A stretch of DNA of 64,000 bases from Breviolum minutum Mf 1.05b.01 (GCA_000507305.1 DF239166.1:124001-188000); one strand, 5' to 3'. Positions 1 to 12,018 are shown, counted from the first letter of the stretch. Program-made: numbers and translations. Notes: generated by a model from the letters alone, not told the origin.

Positions 1-834
1 TGCGGGGCGATATAACACTTTCAAATATGAACCATCTATCTACTTCTCCTGAAATTTTAACCGGACATGTCTACTCTAGTAGTTCATATTGGCTACTGGT
101 TATAACTCAGTTGTTGTTATCACTAACCTTTAATCTCCAATTTCTGGCACACAGTTTTTTTTGTGAAATTGTAGGAATTCAGTTTCAAAGCTGTCGAGTC
201 TTTTGTGGCTGGAAATGATTCAACGACGTAACGAGTGGATAGAGTCATGAGAATCTAAGGTAACCCCACCAAATGGCCACGTTTCCCGCAAGCTAGCCCT
301 CTTAAGGGATTTTTATCATGAACCTTATACAAGGCCCTGGGTCTTCTTAAGGCCTTATATTTCCTAGGGGCGATGGTGGTGGCATTTGGGTGGGTGGGTG
401 CAACCTTAGATTCCCATGATCAAGTGGTGAGATGGTGTAGGATTTGATTTCCAAGTGGAAGGGATACACTGCAACCATACTTTTGATAGAAGAAATCAAG
501 CTAAGCACTTAGCACTTGAGATACCCCTGAACCCCTTGCAAAATTAAGAGATCATTCATATTATGAACAGGTTAGCAAAATCTCTGCCTTCATTTAACCA
601 AGTGGAAAAGAATGACAATGCCTACAAAAAATCATTCTGAAGCATGTCACCAGACCAAACGGACCCAAAGTCTTTATTTCCTCATTATGGCATGGTCATT
701 TACCTGCATATGATTCTTGGAATGCTTATTTCATTTAACATAAGAGCATTGAAAGTTGGAAAACGAGGAAAACTACCAATTTTTTGGGGTTCCAGCCGTT
801 CGTTTTCAGGGGTATAACTCACAATAAGCTTTCT
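1..834. other. No gene seen
   Basis: AT-leaning sequence with short worn repeats (for example CTTAAGG words near 300-370). The 63-codon frame at 27-218 has no splice sites and poor composition. Confidence 0.55.
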
Positions 835-940
835 GCCCTACGTATCCTGACCCCTCAAAACTGCCTTTTTTGAGGACCAAACCCCATGCTACACAGGTTC
901 AAACCCTTGCATTGGAGGGTCCCAGCTGATCCTTATAGGG
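835..940. mobile_element. CCTAAGAATCC-type MITE with a B-box-like motif
   Basis: GCCCTACGTATCCTGACCCC to CAGCTGATCCTTATAGGG; contains CAGGTTCAAACCCTTGC. Confidence 0.6.
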
Positions 941-1237
941 TGGTTGGCAGTCAAGTATACTGACGTATCTCCAATGCCAAGGTCTGGAAAGAAATCTTGG
1001 CCGAAAATGGAATTTACTTCTTGGTTGGTCGAATTTTATCTTGGAAAACATAAGAAAGTAGCATTATTTTAGGCAACTGTGCCTGGTTTTAAGGGTAAAG
1101 TTGATGGAAAGTAATAGCAAACGGTGATTTAACTCGCTCCAGAAAAAAAAAACCTCGAAACCACCAACTATAATTAATGTGGTTGAACTTGAGCCCTACC
1201 TCAATGCCGGTTCCCAGTGGATGGTGAAGGGTAATAG

Positions 1238-1380
1238 CAAGGTGGGCCCAAAAAACCAGTTAGAAGTTGGTGAAATAACCCAATTAATAGCGTGAAATAA
1301 CCACAGTTACTCATGTGCAAAACCATTTATAAGTTATAAGGGTCATAACTCCATGTAAAACTCGTAGGGGGTCCACCTTG
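1238..1380. mobile_element. GGTGGGCCC-type MITE
   Basis: Ends CAAGGTGGGCCC and GGGGGTCCACCTTG are inverted copies; the interior has the ATAACTCCA-like motif shared by all copies of this family. Confidence 0.75.
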
Positions 1381-1633
1381 AGGGTTCCCTCTGAGGGTTG
1401 CCCAACCACCCACATGCCAGGAAATATGTAATCAGTTAAGCCTGACCCCTATTTAAAGGAAACGTTCAGATGGTACAAACCAATGAACCAATGAGAAGAA
1501 ACATGTTTGTTTTCCATGTTTTTTTTTTCCGGCAAATTATCAAGTTTGGTGCCAACTTACCAACCAAACAATAGGGGGCGAAGCATCTGACAAACGTTCC
1601 CTTGTTTTTTAAATTTAATGGACTTCTTATGAG

Positions 1634-1702
1634 CCAGGCAACGAACGTTCCGTTGGATGGTCACAGCAGCTTCAGTTTCCTGCCAACAAAAGCCGAGGCG
1701 AT
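1634..1702 (+). CDS. Candidate exon, 23 codons
   Basis: Open between TTATGAG and a GTGAGT donor; reads PGNERSVGWSQQLQFPANKS, phase 0 at both ends. Isolated, unrecognised. Confidence 0.35.
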
Positions 1703-1721
1703 GTGAGTTGTTGACATGTGC

Positions 1722-1871
1722 GAGGTGGGCCCCCTACTGATCGTTATACATGGAGGTATACAGTAAACCCTTTATACATGGCCGAAAATGAATGGATTTC
1801 ACTGGGGTTATTTCACCCAAACAAGTGTACTTATTTCACCCCATTCAAAACTTGGTTTCTTGGGCCCACTA
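1722..1871. mobile_element. GGTGGGCCC-type MITE
   Basis: Starts AGGTGGGCCCCCTACT and ends TTGGGCCCACTAG; interior motif GGATTTCACTGGGGTTAT recurs at 63.6 kb. Confidence 0.65.
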
Positions 1872-2047
1872 GACCTGCTGCTAATCTGTGTACTATTTGT
1901 ACTGCTGTTGATGGTTCAGAAATATTGGGATCAACTACCAACCTCACCCTGGGCAGGATTTCTGAACTATCAACATTAGTACTATGCCCACCCTCTCTGC
2001 AGAACCCTTATCTCCAAATCCTACACCAAAACTGTGTGAACCTCAAA

Positions 2048-2131
2048 CCCATACCATCCATGTATGGCATATTTACCTACAAATTTACCATACAAATCAA
2101 CCATTCATGTATAGGTAAAAATTTACCAGCG
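2048..2131. mobile_element. GGATCC-type MITE
   Basis: Inverted arms ATGTATGGCATATTTACC and GGTAAAAATTTACC; diverged copy of the family whose best ends are CCCATAGGATCCATG. Confidence 0.6.
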
Positions 2132-2351
2132 TCTGGGGAAAGATTCACACGTCTTTTAATCACCCGTTTTTCGTCCAAGCGCCTGTGTCAAGCGTTTGCG
2201 AGTGGCCGAGCCACCTGAGCCACCAGGTGTTTTATTGGAAAAAAGTCGTGACGAAAAGATCCGCAGATTCAGGGTTTTGGCTTCAGGTCAGCTATATACA
2301 ATCTGAAAGATTTTAACAAAAGGCCGTTTGGCTTGGGCTTGAGGCAAAGGG

Positions 2352-2519
2352 ATGGCACGTGGCCTCCAATGCTTTCGCACAGCGGCAAGCCAGGCCTCCA
2401 CATTTCGACCAAGATATACTTGGGATTGGTCCAGTGATCTTTCTGCAGGCGGCCTTGTGTTTCGGGCAGCAGAATTTCAAAACTTCGCAATGTGCGCGAA
2501 GAATTCTGCACTCGTCTAG
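2352..2519 (+). CDS. Candidate first exon or short ORF, 55 codons
   Basis: Starts at an ATG after GGCAAAGGG and reads MARGLQCFRTAASQASTFRP then RYTWDW. The start is rich in R, S, T and A, like an organelle-targeting peptide. A GC donor (CTGCAG|GCGG) at about 2,450 or the TAG at 2517-2519 could end it. The opposite strand is also open for 84-103 codons, so the strand is not certain. Confidence 0.3.
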   Translation: MARGLQCFRTAASQASTFRPRYTWDWSSDLSAGGLVFRAAEFQNFAMCAKNSALV

Positions 2520-2595
2520 ATTCGCTTCTTCTCTTGGAAGTCGTAGGCTCTTCCCAACATTCTTCACATCCTGCTCTCACCTACATTTTCTGTAG

Positions 2596-2660
2596 CTGCA
2601 ACGAGCCTTTACGTCAGTTGATGGAGCCACGCGGGGGCCAAAGCCGCCGGGCGCGATGAG
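2596..2660 (+). CDS. Candidate exon
   Basis: Bounded by a strong acceptor (TTTTCTGTAG) and a strong donor (ATGAG|GTGAGC). Reads LQRAFTSVDGATRGPKPPGA. GC-rich compared with its surroundings and could follow the 2352 start. A 73-codon minus-strand frame overlaps but is W/C-rich and less likely. Confidence 0.48.
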
Positions 2661-2910
2661 GTGAGCCCGAATCGGCCATCCGCACGTCCGTGCTTGCCAA
2701 ATGTTGCGGCCAAGGCAAATTCTCCAGGAGCATGAGGATGGAGCTTTCGTAGCAGTGATGGCTACTACACGCCTATCATTATTTATTGAAAAGTTCAATC
2801 ACCATGAATTTGGATATGCAGCCATTAGCTTTTGGGGAGTGGTAACGCAAATAAACCAATCATAGGGGTATAACTCCACTTATAACGGGTTAGTAGGGGA
2901 GCCACCCCGT

Positions 2911-3986
2911 TCAAAAATTTGGTAGTACGTGATTACCCTAACTAATAGCAGAGAAAAAATGGGGTAACATGTCCAATAGGATCATTTTAATCATTTAGCT
3001 CTCAAATATGTTTTGCCATTTTCCACTTCACCGTGCTTATCCCAAATACTTAACATAAGGTAACAATATTTACTGACAAAACTGGGTAGTTTAGGGGGTA
3101 AATGCATGAAACATCATGATAGAGGTTTGGTTCAGATCATGTTCCTTTCAACAAAAAAGTGATTTGTAGGTGAACCAGCCGTTAATCTTCCAAGGGTGCC
3201 ATGTTGCAGAGGTGTCATCGACAGGTCCAAAAACCTTCCACATCTCCTGAGCTCTCAAACGAACCGAAGCCTGGATGCGGGTAGCTGCTATATCTGCATC
3301 CGGCAGATCAGCCTAAGGACGGTTTTTCAAGGTCAACCTGGTGGTAAGATCTTCCTTTCGGGGTGTTGAATGAATGGATGATGTTTTGGGGTCCCGAAAA
3401 ACACTATCCCTTCGCGTTCAAACAGCACCCTTTGCAAGATGCTGGCTTTGTAGACATCTAGTCATATGTAAAGGTGTTCATCAGTGTTCGGCTATCAGAT
3501 TTTTCACGAAGTATCTAGCCAGTTTGTTCCAGCCACAACAAACATATCATAGAGCATCCCATGAAAAAAGACCTTGTTGTTTGAAGATTTTGGGAAATTT
3601 GTAGGGAAATATGGTTCCATTTCGATTGTTTTTTTGGAAATAGGGTAGATTAGATCCACAACCTCCATAGATTTGTTTTAGCATCAAAAAATCATACCCG
3701 AAACACCCGATCATCAGCTGGCATTTGGATGCCCAGAGATAGCAACTAATGCTGCTAAATGGCAGTTCCAATCCCCATAGCCCGCCCCACTGGATAGTTG
3801 GGATTTCATGGCATCCCAACGACCGATCCATGAGATGTTGACCGATCCTGTTGACGTAGTTTATCCCATCATTTACGAGGTTTTATACATCCCAGGCGGT
3901 GCAGGATTTCTGAACCATCATGAGTACGTTTAATATGGTTATAGTCTAGCTGATGTTTGTATGATTTGGAACTACTTGCCATCCAG
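2911..3986. other. No convincing gene
   Basis: Contains a partial ACTGTTGATGG-type element (3,837-3,915). Frames of 76 and 94 codons overlap on opposite strands and look random. Confidence 0.5.
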
Positions 3987-4061
3987 GAACAGTGGCAAAT
4001 AAAATCAAATAAAGGTTTATAGGGATTCCCTACCATAAAATTGTACTAATCCTGGTGGTGA
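3987..4061. mobile_element. AGTAACAGTGGC-type MITE
   Basis: Carries AACAGTGGCAAATAAAATC, then AGGTTTATAGGGATTCCCTA and CCTGGTGGTGA. Confidence 0.6.
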
Positions 4062-4542
4062 ATGGCATCCTAGGTGGGGGGTAGATCAACGTATAGTAAA
4101 TGTAGGAATAGATATACCGTCGTCCCATGGATCTTTTGATATCCTATATACTTGGATTTGCTGAAAATGCTTGAAGCAAGTAAAACATAGTAAAACATAT
4201 TCTCCCAAATGGTGGTTTGATGGTGATTTACCATGGTACAAGGTCAAAAATCAACTTGATCCAAGTATATTGGTATTGTCGGTATTGTTTCAATCGAGGA
4301 TTTGTTTCTTATAATACATCCCAGCAGCTGCCCCAGCTGGCCGCAATGTTCTTCCATCCGCATGTGTTTCATCTTTCACTCTCTTCATTGAAGGTACCAT
4401 ACAACTAACTCCACACCTCCCCACCCCCGAAAAAAAGCGGAGAAATCCTACCTATAAATTGGGCACTGCCTAAGGTTAAGGCATGCCCCAACCTATAACC
4501 ATCACCATCTCCACCATCTCCAAATCTACATCTTTCCCATGG

Positions 4543-4660
4543 TGTCCGGCTGGAAGTGATCGTAACCAGCTAGTACAGTGAGTTGGTTTATTTCAGCGAT
4601 TTACCGGACTTACCATCTAACTTACAGAGGGGTCACAATCCATTTACTAGGTACCATGCA
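4543..4660. mobile_element. GTGTCCGGCTGG-type element
   Basis: Starts GTGTCCGGCTGGAAGTGATC; the interior GTTGGTTTATTTCA is shared with other copies; right end worn. Confidence 0.6.
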
Positions 4661-4860
4661 CATCATCGTATATAATGACCTGATGTTTTTTCACCTTCTC
4701 CGTAGATTTTTGTCCATCAAAGTTCCAAAAACCCGCCTTTGGTGTCATTGGTGACATCGTCATGTGTGAGAACTTTGGACCTCAAAGCCATTGTTTTCCA
4801 AAGGAAAAAAATGGCTGAAGGCTTGAGCCTTCAAGCATGTCAGCAACAAAAAAGAACGGC

Positions 4861-4956
4861 CATACTTTCCATTGTACTGGTTGGTAAATAGGGATCCTTT
4901 GAATGGTTTGTTGTCATTCCCCATATAATTATATATAATTGGATAGTATAATCCCT
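4861..4956. mobile_element. ATAGGGATCC-type element
   Basis: GGTTGGTAAATAGGGATCC, then ATGGTTTGTTGT and TTGGATAGTATAATCCC; recurs at 8,268, 19,890, 20,733 and 28,728. Confidence 0.6.
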
Positions 4957-6111
4957 TGTTTCCTTATTAGGGGATGATGGTTGTTGATGACCCTTTAATC
5001 AGGCCTTATTTTGTGAGGAAACGCGGCATATGTTTTTGAAGGGAATAAACAAACATATGGAGAGAAACAAAAACATTACATCATCTAATACAAACAAACT
5101 ACAGTTTTGTTGGGGGGGGTTCTCACAAGCTACTGCAGCTTTTTTGGGAGGGATTACTGTTATATAAGCTAGCTTTTTCTGGTGTATTTATTACATAACC
5201 CAAAAATTCAAGTAAGTTGACAATTCCCTGAAGGGCAAAGCAAGTTCTGAAGGGTCCAGGTATGTTTTCAATCTCGACTCCCGGCCCGATCCTTATCTAT
5301 CCGCGCCCTGAGCCCTGTGTCATTTTTGGGGGTGATTTTTCTTTGTGGAAAGCTCCAAATCACGGTTCTTCACAAGAAAATAACCATACAAATCGCTCAT
5401 CCCAATTTTTTTCCCCGAGTTTCCCCAGAGATTTTTGTCGCAACACGACTATTTGATGATTCAAAAATGCGGGGGAAAAAACCTGGTCGCAAACTAGTGG
5501 GAATGGGCTGAACGTAACAACCTCAACCACTTAAATGCCAGATTTTGAAACCTTTCAACAGGTATCACTAGGGCTTTGCCAAAGAAGAAATACAACAAAA
5601 AGTCAAACGAGTTTGCCTTGATCCTCCTGACATGTCACAACTTCTTTAGTCAAAGGAGCTGGAACCACCGTATTCGGTCACCGGTGTGGTAAGCTCAATT
5701 GATGCCTGGGATGCTATCCAACTTGGGAATGTGAGATGGTGGTGGCCATAGCTAGGGAATCAGCCATGTAGGTTTGGAGACGTTTTGGGGGGGTTGGTTC
5801 TCTCAAATCAAGTTAATGTTAAAGGGAAGCACCATTGATCGCCAACAAAGGGTTCATTCAATTTGGAAGAATTTGGATAAAACTCCCTAAAACTAACAGT
5901 TCGCACCTGGCAGGAGGCCTTCCTAAAAGGAAATTCATCTTCCAACCCCAGTGTTTAAGGTGCTATGGAAGTTTCAGTGAGGGTAAAATTTGTGCACGGT
6001 GACGTCAACTGTTCGACCTCCAAAGCTTTCAGGGAAGAGTGTGACCAATGGCCCGCCAAAAAAGGACTCCAACAATGAAACAGCATGGGCGGGTGTTGTT
6101 CCGGGCTTGAA
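4957..6111. other. No gene seen
   Basis: Poly-G and poly-T runs and short palindromes; frames are short and overlap in several phases. Confidence 0.55.
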
Positions 6112-6200
6112 CATAATATTATATCGTATTACATTAGATTATATTATATGATATTATATTATATATATTACATCATATTTCATTATCATCATATATACAA
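6112..6200. repeat. AT-rich ATATTATATT tract
   Basis: Low-complexity AT sequence. Similar tracts lie at 29,490-29,540 and 31,000-31,125. Confidence 0.85.
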
Positions 6201-6645
6201 CACTCACCCCTCTTTTCATTGCTAAAACAGACCTGGTGAATATGCACCATGTTACAGTATAACATATCATCTCTATAAATCAATTATTCGATATCTACCC
6301 TGAGATCTTCAGGATTCTGGGGTTCTTTGGCTCCTCATTTAGTAGGGAAGTAGATCACACCTTGCTCCTTAGCTCCCCCAATGTTATAGGGTAGATATGC
6401 ACAGGTTCGATTGGTACCTCGGAACCTCCAACACCAACAACAGCACCACTTCAGGATCAGAACAGAAATCCTTTGGTGAGCCATGAATTTTTGGCCTTTA
6501 TAAAAACCCTTAGTTCTGAAGGGTCTAATTTTGGGGGGTGGTAGGTTGACCAGTTGACCAGCCATAACTATATACTTCTTCAGGCACTTCTGATAACCAT
6601 GATACCAGTCCTTCTTGCAAATTTCCCACTGATCCATGCTCCAAG

Positions 6646-6713
6646 TTGCCTGCGGGGGAACCTCCTTCGCTTTTGGAGGACGCTGATCTGGCCTTTGTGT
6701 CACGTGCAACCAC
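6646..6713 (+). CDS. Candidate exon
   Basis: Reads LPAGEPPSLLEDADLAFVSR before a GTGAGAG donor; the acceptor is GCTCCAAG. A minus-strand reading (KARSASSKSEGGSPAG) is also open but has weaker splice sites. Unrecognised. Confidence 0.42.
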
Positions 6714-6917
6714 GTGAGAGAGAAGTCTGAGGAAAAAGGGTTAGCTATTTCACCCACTAACCAATACCATCCATGACATGCTATACGCTATACCGTAGCT
6801 GCCTATATTTACCCTTCAAAAACACCAACCACTACATAAATCAAACAGATATACTAATCCCGGTTAACAATTTGGAGGTGAAAACTTCCCTGGGTTAAAA
6901 ACCCATTGACCCTTGAG

Positions 6918-7000
6918 TATCCGTAATCATTCCACCGCCTGTGGGGTCGGGTTGCACATCAAACCCTGAAAGGCCAGTTGAGGCAGTTGAGGCCGTTGAG
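6918..7000 (+). CDS. Candidate exon
   Basis: Reads SVIIPPPVGSGCTSNPERPV then EAVEAVE up to a strong donor (TTGAG|GTAAAT); the acceptor is CCCTTGAG. On the same strand as the 6646 exon, 204 nt downstream, but the phases do not fit directly, so an exon may be missing between them. Confidence 0.5.
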
Positions 7001-7231
7001 GTAAATTTGGCGCTGGATCCAAACCCTGGTTCCACCAATGTTTGAATCCATAGGAACCATCTGTGGCGGCCTGTTTCCGAAAATGTACAGGGGACCAATC
7101 TGCAACCTTGAGTGATTTCTGCTTTTTGCCGCAGAAAACTAGCAGCCCAACCTTTTGAGAACGGAACAGGTGGAAAAGGATCCCCCAATTTCCAAATAGA
7201 CATCAGTTCATTGCAATTCACCTCATGTAAA

Positions 7232-7322
7232 CCCCATACGCTCCATGGGACTGGTATTTACATACATTTGGTTGATTTTTATGCTACATGTAGCTAAATA
7301 TACCATACATGGATCCTATGGG
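7232..7322. mobile_element. GGATCC-type MITE
   Basis: CCCATACGCTCCATGGGAC start and ATACATGGATCCTATGGG end around an AT-rich centre. Confidence 0.75.
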
Positions 7323-7972
7323 AACAAAAAACACTCAATGGGGATGGTCATAGTCATAAGTCATAAATGTATATACCTCCATAAATCCCCCTTCCCCTAA
7401 ACTACTACCCTACAGTTGTAGGGAAAATCACCTCCAAACAGCTCTCCCATGCTGTGAGGCGTCTGGGAGTTGGTGTCAACAAAAATTAGGATGACGATCT
7501 TATGATGGCTCGTTAGAAAGGGGACAGCTTGGTTTATCTGAGTGATTCTCAATGTCACCTGAGCAAGGTTCACACAACCCCTGGCTGACATGAACCATGA
7601 AATCCTGTTTGGTTCATGCCGACTGGACTACTACAATCCAAATGTAACTGCAGTAGTGTAATCCCCTACGTACAGCAAATAAGGATTGTTGTTCACTGCT
7701 CACCTGACTGATATTATATTATATTTTCCGCGATTTTTTCTCCGCAATGCCTTTTCATTTTTTCTTTCGCAACGTTGCCAGCAGCAAGGAGTTTTCAGGC
7801 ATTTAGAGATTTTGGGGGGAGCCAAAACAAAACCATTGGTCCTGTCTCTGCACTGAAAAATCCGTGGAGGTTCAAATATAGTGGTGGTTTCAACCAATAC
7901 CTTCGCAAGCTGGTCAGCTGGTCCTTCCAAAGCTTATCCTTTGGTTGGGCGCCTCCAAGTGCTCGAATGCAC

Positions 7973-8069
7973 CTGAGAAGTGCTTCTGGTTCTCCCCGTC
8001 CCTGGGGTAGATGCCGTGCACATTGGCGATTGGCCTGGTGGTACCCGATGCTGCACCCGACGCCTGTGT
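7973..8069 (-). CDS. Candidate exon
   Basis: In a GC-rich island (7,880-8,160). A pyrimidine-rich acceptor (GCTTTCCCCAG) and donor TCTCAG|GTGCAT bound a frame reading TQASGAASGTTRPIANVHGI then YPRDGENQKHFS. Longer open frames cross the island on both strands (171 and 228 codons) but run through obvious repeats on each side. Unrecognised. Confidence 0.52.
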
Positions 8070-8267
8070 CTGGGGAAAGCAGCAAGGCACTTGGCCTGAA
8101 GTGTGGTCCGTGCTGCTCCGTGGTGATGGTGGATGGTAGTTCGAAGTCTTCATCGGAGCTGCCGCACAGCAACTCCATTGGAGCTTTGTTTAGAATAATC
8201 GTCAACTTGGATAAGGGGCAGAAGCAAACATCTTTCAAACCACCAAGTAGAACAACACCCTTGTTAC

Positions 8268-8364
8268 ATTTCATTACACTGGTTGGTTGATAGTGATCCT
8301 TATATAATGGCTTGTTATAAACCTTAGTATAGATGGGTAGTGGTTCATCCCCTATATACAGCAA
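8268..8364. mobile_element. ATAGGGATCC-type element
   Basis: GGTTGGTTGATAGTGATCC, then ATAATGGCTTGTTATAA and GGGTAGTGGTTCATCCCC. Confidence 0.6.
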
Positions 8365-8498
8365 GCTTGAATACATGTCATAAAAAAATATAACCAAGGA
8401 TTTGGTCACTGCAAAGCCAACTGCTGGCTGGAGAATAAAATGTAATCCATAAAAGCTCTGAAGGTTTTGGATATGCTCCACCCCCTGGCCCCGTCACC

Positions 8499-8621
8499 AG
8501 TTAGAAGTAGGGGGCCCATAACTCCATTTATTGGGGTTAGTTATAACCCCAGCTACCCATTTATAAGGCCTTTAAAAGGGGAGTGTAACTCTATTTGTAT
8601 CTAGTAGGGGGCTCAACTTGT
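8499..8621. mobile_element. GGTGGGCCC-type MITE, worn left end
   Basis: Interior AACTCCATTTATTGGGG and right end AGGGGGCTCAACTTG match the family. Confidence 0.6.
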
Positions 8622-9554
8622 GGGCAAAAATTGTTTTGTTTCGATATATTGAAACCTGGGATGTGCTGTTCCCTTCAAACCCTTCCTGGACATGTTGTGT
8701 CAGTGCAAATCTGGAGCGCGAAACAAAACGCCAAATATCTGATAATCTAACTCCCCCCCCAAAAAACACCCTTGATTCATAAGCAAAGATTATATACCAA
8801 CCGTTTTGAAACTGTGTTTTTTTCCAAGGCTTTACTCGAACCCCCCCACCTGCCTCAAGAGTAGCATTAAAAAGGCCACCTTTGTATTTGGCGCATCTTC
8901 CGCCTAGAATCAGCGGGATGTGGCTCAATGAAACCGAAATCCACCGACCTTCAATCTGAGGATGCTGCCCGTGGCTCCGAACTTAAAAAATGAAGGGTTT
9001 TTGTCCGTTTTCAAAGGGATCTCAGCCTACAAAACCTTTTAAAACCTTCTGGGTTTTCCACTGTTAATACCAAAGTTGTTCTTGTTGCTGGGTTGCGGAA
9101 GCACACGGTAGATTTAACAGAAAACATGTGCTTCGGTTCAAATGAGCTGTTTTTTAATATAGGCCCCTCATTCAGTTTTAGCACCTCCAACAAAAAGGAG
9201 GACAATCATTTGGTTGTTTGACTGTGGTGATAGCGTCAGAAGATTTTGTTCTGTGCCCCTTGGAACTTGGACATTGCGATTCTTCTTACATGAAATTCTG
9301 GGGGTTCTGCTTTTTGTAACTGCTTGACAAAACTTGACAGACTTGTCTCAAGCCATCTGACAAATAGTCAAATTGAAGGAAATCTTTCCAGCTAGGCATG
9401 AACACGGAACAATTTTCGAAACAACTACCTGGTAAGTAGAAAGTGGCCTTGGTTCGGACCCCTCTATAGCTATTATATGATATGCTATTATATCCTAGTT
9501 ACCATCACCATTGATTGCTCCACCATCACCTTGTGATGGTACGTTACCATCACC

Positions 9555-9648
9555 CAAAGGATCCATGTATGGAATATGTTCCTAAATTTACCATGAAAAT
9601 CAACCATTCATGTAGGTAAATATACCAGTCCCATGGAGCCCATAGCCT
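9555..9648. mobile_element. GGATCC-type MITE
   Basis: AAAGGATCCATGTATGG to TATACCAGTCCCATGG. Confidence 0.7.
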
Positions 9649-9782
9649 ATGGTCCACCACAAGTACTCGGAAAAAAAAAACACTCACGAATCACCTCATC
9701 ATCTGATTATAGATGGAGCTAAGTCCCTATTCAAATAATTTCATACGAAACTTCTGTGATCCGTTCAGAGTTTCATACGGGT

Positions 9783-9876
9783 GTTTCCAAAAATAGGGGT
9801 ACCCCAAAATGGATGGTTTATAAGGAAAACCCTATTAAAATGGATGATTTGGGGGTACCACCATTTTCGGAAACAT
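9783..9876. mobile_element. Inverted-repeat element with GTTTCCAAAAAT ends
   Basis: GTTTCCAAAAATAGGGGTAC and its near-inverse GTACCACCATTTTCGGAAAC bound about 94 bp; adjacent to the 9891 element. Confidence 0.65.
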
Positions 9877-9890
9877 CCATACTGTTGATG

Positions 9891-9982
9891 GAAGACATCC
9901 TGCACCAGTTGGTAGGTAGTTTATCCCATTACTTACAAGGTTTATACACCCCCGCTAATGCAGGATTTCTTACATCAACAGT
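9891..9982. mobile_element. ACTGTTGATGG-type MITE
   Basis: ACTGTTGATGGAAGACATCC to GATTTCTTACATCAACAGT; clear inverted ends. Confidence 0.8.
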
Positions 9983-10228
9983 ACCACCAATAGGATCTGG
10001 AAAAAACAACATACAAAAAAACAGAGTCCTGGGGACAAACAACCAATCCTTTGATGATTTGTAGATCCTCAGAATTTACCTTAAAGCTTGATATTTTGTT
10101 TGTCAATCATGGTTGGAAAAAACGATCCGTCATATAAATTCCCTCCACAAGCTGTTGATTCAATTTGAAAAACTTAAGGAAAACACACCAACAAATAAGC
10201 ATCCAAGCAGATACTGAGTTTCTAGGGT

Positions 10229-10350
10229 GTCCGGCTGGAATTGATTGTAACTAGTTCACGCAAGTTGGTTTACGTGTAACCTATTCACCGGACGGAAAAC
10301 AACCTTGCATAGGGGTGAAATAATCCATTATGAAGTACCAGCAGGACATC
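10229..10350. mobile_element. GTGTCCGGCTGG-type element
   Basis: Starts GGGTGTCCGGCTGGAA and ends CCAGCAGGACATCCCAG; inverted ends. Read left to right it runs from GT to AG. Confidence 0.75.
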
Positions 10351-10461
10351 CCAGTAGGCTTGTAAGTTATCACTCCCATGAGATTGTTGGGAGCCACCCT
10401 TGTGTTTGGACGAAAAAACCCACTCCAAACCACACCTCTGCGATACGTCGGGGACCTACAC

Positions 10462-10555
10462 CTTGCGTTTCTGCTCCTAAGCAAGCTGCCGGGCAAGATG
10501 GACTTGTTGGCTTTTTGGGGAGGTCTTTAATTTGCAAGGGAAATTCGAATGCCAT
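10462..10555 (-). CDS. Candidate exon starting with ATG
   Basis: Reads MAFEFPLQIKDLPKKPTSPS then CPAACLGAETQ to donor GCAAG|GTGTAG; GGAG precedes the start by one base. The plus strand is also open here. Unrecognised. Confidence 0.38.
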
Positions 10556-10623
10556 TCTCCAAGATGCTCATAATGGGACTGGTGTATTCACCTACAAAAT
10601 TGATTAGTTTACAAGGGATTTAT

Positions 10624-11191
10624 TATGTAGTAAATCCACCTGCCCCCATTGATTGTCTGAGAATATATTACCAAACCCAAACAAATGGGTTCAAGTCGGG
10701 AATTTATTTGGGTTTCTTGCAGATTCAGTAGTTCTTATTCTATGATTTACAACGGGTTTTATTTTACTTAATCATTTCCGACTATAAAATAAAAGTTCAA
10801 ACTTGACATTTTTCCTGGTAAATATCAGCAGTTATTAGCAATCCACCAACAGTTTTACACCCCCTGAAAACTAACATATCACCTGAAAAATGATGGTTGG
10901 AAGATGTATTTCCTATTGAAATAGGCCCTTTTTAGGGGACATGTTAGTTTTCTCGGGTGTANTATGTAGTAAATCCACCTGCCCCCATTGATTGTCTGAG
11001 AATATATTACCAAACCCAAACAAATGGGTTCAAGTCGGGAATTTATTTGGGTTTCTTGCAGATTCAGTAGTTCTTATTCTATGATTTACAACGGGTTTTA
11101 TTTTACTTAATCATTTCCGACTATAAAATAAAAGTTCAAACTTGACATTTTTCCTGGTAAATATCAGCAGTTATTAGCAATCCACCAACAG
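10624..11191 (+). repeat. Direct duplication of about 230 bp around a single N
   Basis: The segment beginning TATGTAGTAAATCCACCTGC at 10,624 recurs at 10,963 almost base for base, immediately after an N at 10,962. The copies are followed by different versions of the same MITE. Probably two haplotypes or contig ends placed in series. Confidence 0.8.
10857..10961. mobile_element. CCCCTGAAAACTAACAT-type MITE
   Basis: ACACCCCCTGAAAACTAAC to GTTAGTTTTCTCGGGTGT; one of two copies in the duplicated segment around the N at 10,962. Confidence 0.8.
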
Positions 11192-11193
11192 TT

Positions 11194-11299
11194 TACACCC
11201 CTGAAAACTAACATATCACCTGAAAATTGATGGTTGGAAGGTGAATTTCCTTCTAAAACGGTCCCGTTTCAGGGGATATGTTAGTTTTCAGGGGGGATA
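11194..11299. mobile_element. CCCCTGAAAACTAACAT-type MITE
   Basis: ACACCCCTGAAAACTAACAT to ATGTTAGTTTTCAGGGG; same site as the 10,857 copy in the second duplicate, but with a different centre. Confidence 0.8.
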
Positions 11300-12018
11300 C
11301 TCAGGTTGACCCTCTTGGCTGAGTCAAAAATATTCTACCTTCGTGGTGATTCGCCGAATTTCTGAACCACCAACAGGACTTAGATTTGCTTGAGATGCTT
11401 GGAAAACTCCTTTAAAGAATCCAAATGGTGGTGTATTGGTAATGAAGCCCATGGTAGAATCCGTAGAAAAGGAGCCTGAAGATCAAACACGAGCAGTATG
11501 ACAAAAACAATGTATATCTCCACATCTTTGCCGGTTTCTAAACATGGGATTTATCACACCTCAACCAAACCGGTTGAAAGCTTCCCTTCAATTCTACAAC
11601 CCCTTCCATCCCAGGCACCCTTCCTTGAACGATGACTTTTTGGTTAAAAAAAATTCTCCGAACGGTGATGCAATCTTGGAAGAAAGCAAAAAACAAGTAA
11701 TCTTAAACAAAAGGACAAAAATCCAGGTTCTTACAAAAACCGGTACCTTCTCCAACATAACAGTGGAATAACAAGGAAATTGGAAAAAAACCTCCTTTTT
11801 CGGCAAACGAAAAGCGGGGCTAGGGAGGAAGCAGGGAAAATTGTGGTTTGTGTAAGATTCAATACTTGCTGGGATTTTAGTTGTTGTTTACGGTAAATCC
11901 AGTAAATGGGTGAAGTAAACCAACTTACAACAACTAGTTCCTACAGTAACTTCCATGGACAGTTCGCCCTTTATATCCAACAACTAGGGGTCTCTGCCAA
12001 AAGACTTCCAAAAAGCCA

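Noticed and set aside
7795-8481. 228-codon minus-strand open frame
   Set aside because: It spans a repeated element (8,268-8,364) and a random-looking tail. A shorter, well-bounded exon (7,973-8,069) in another frame explains the coding signal better.
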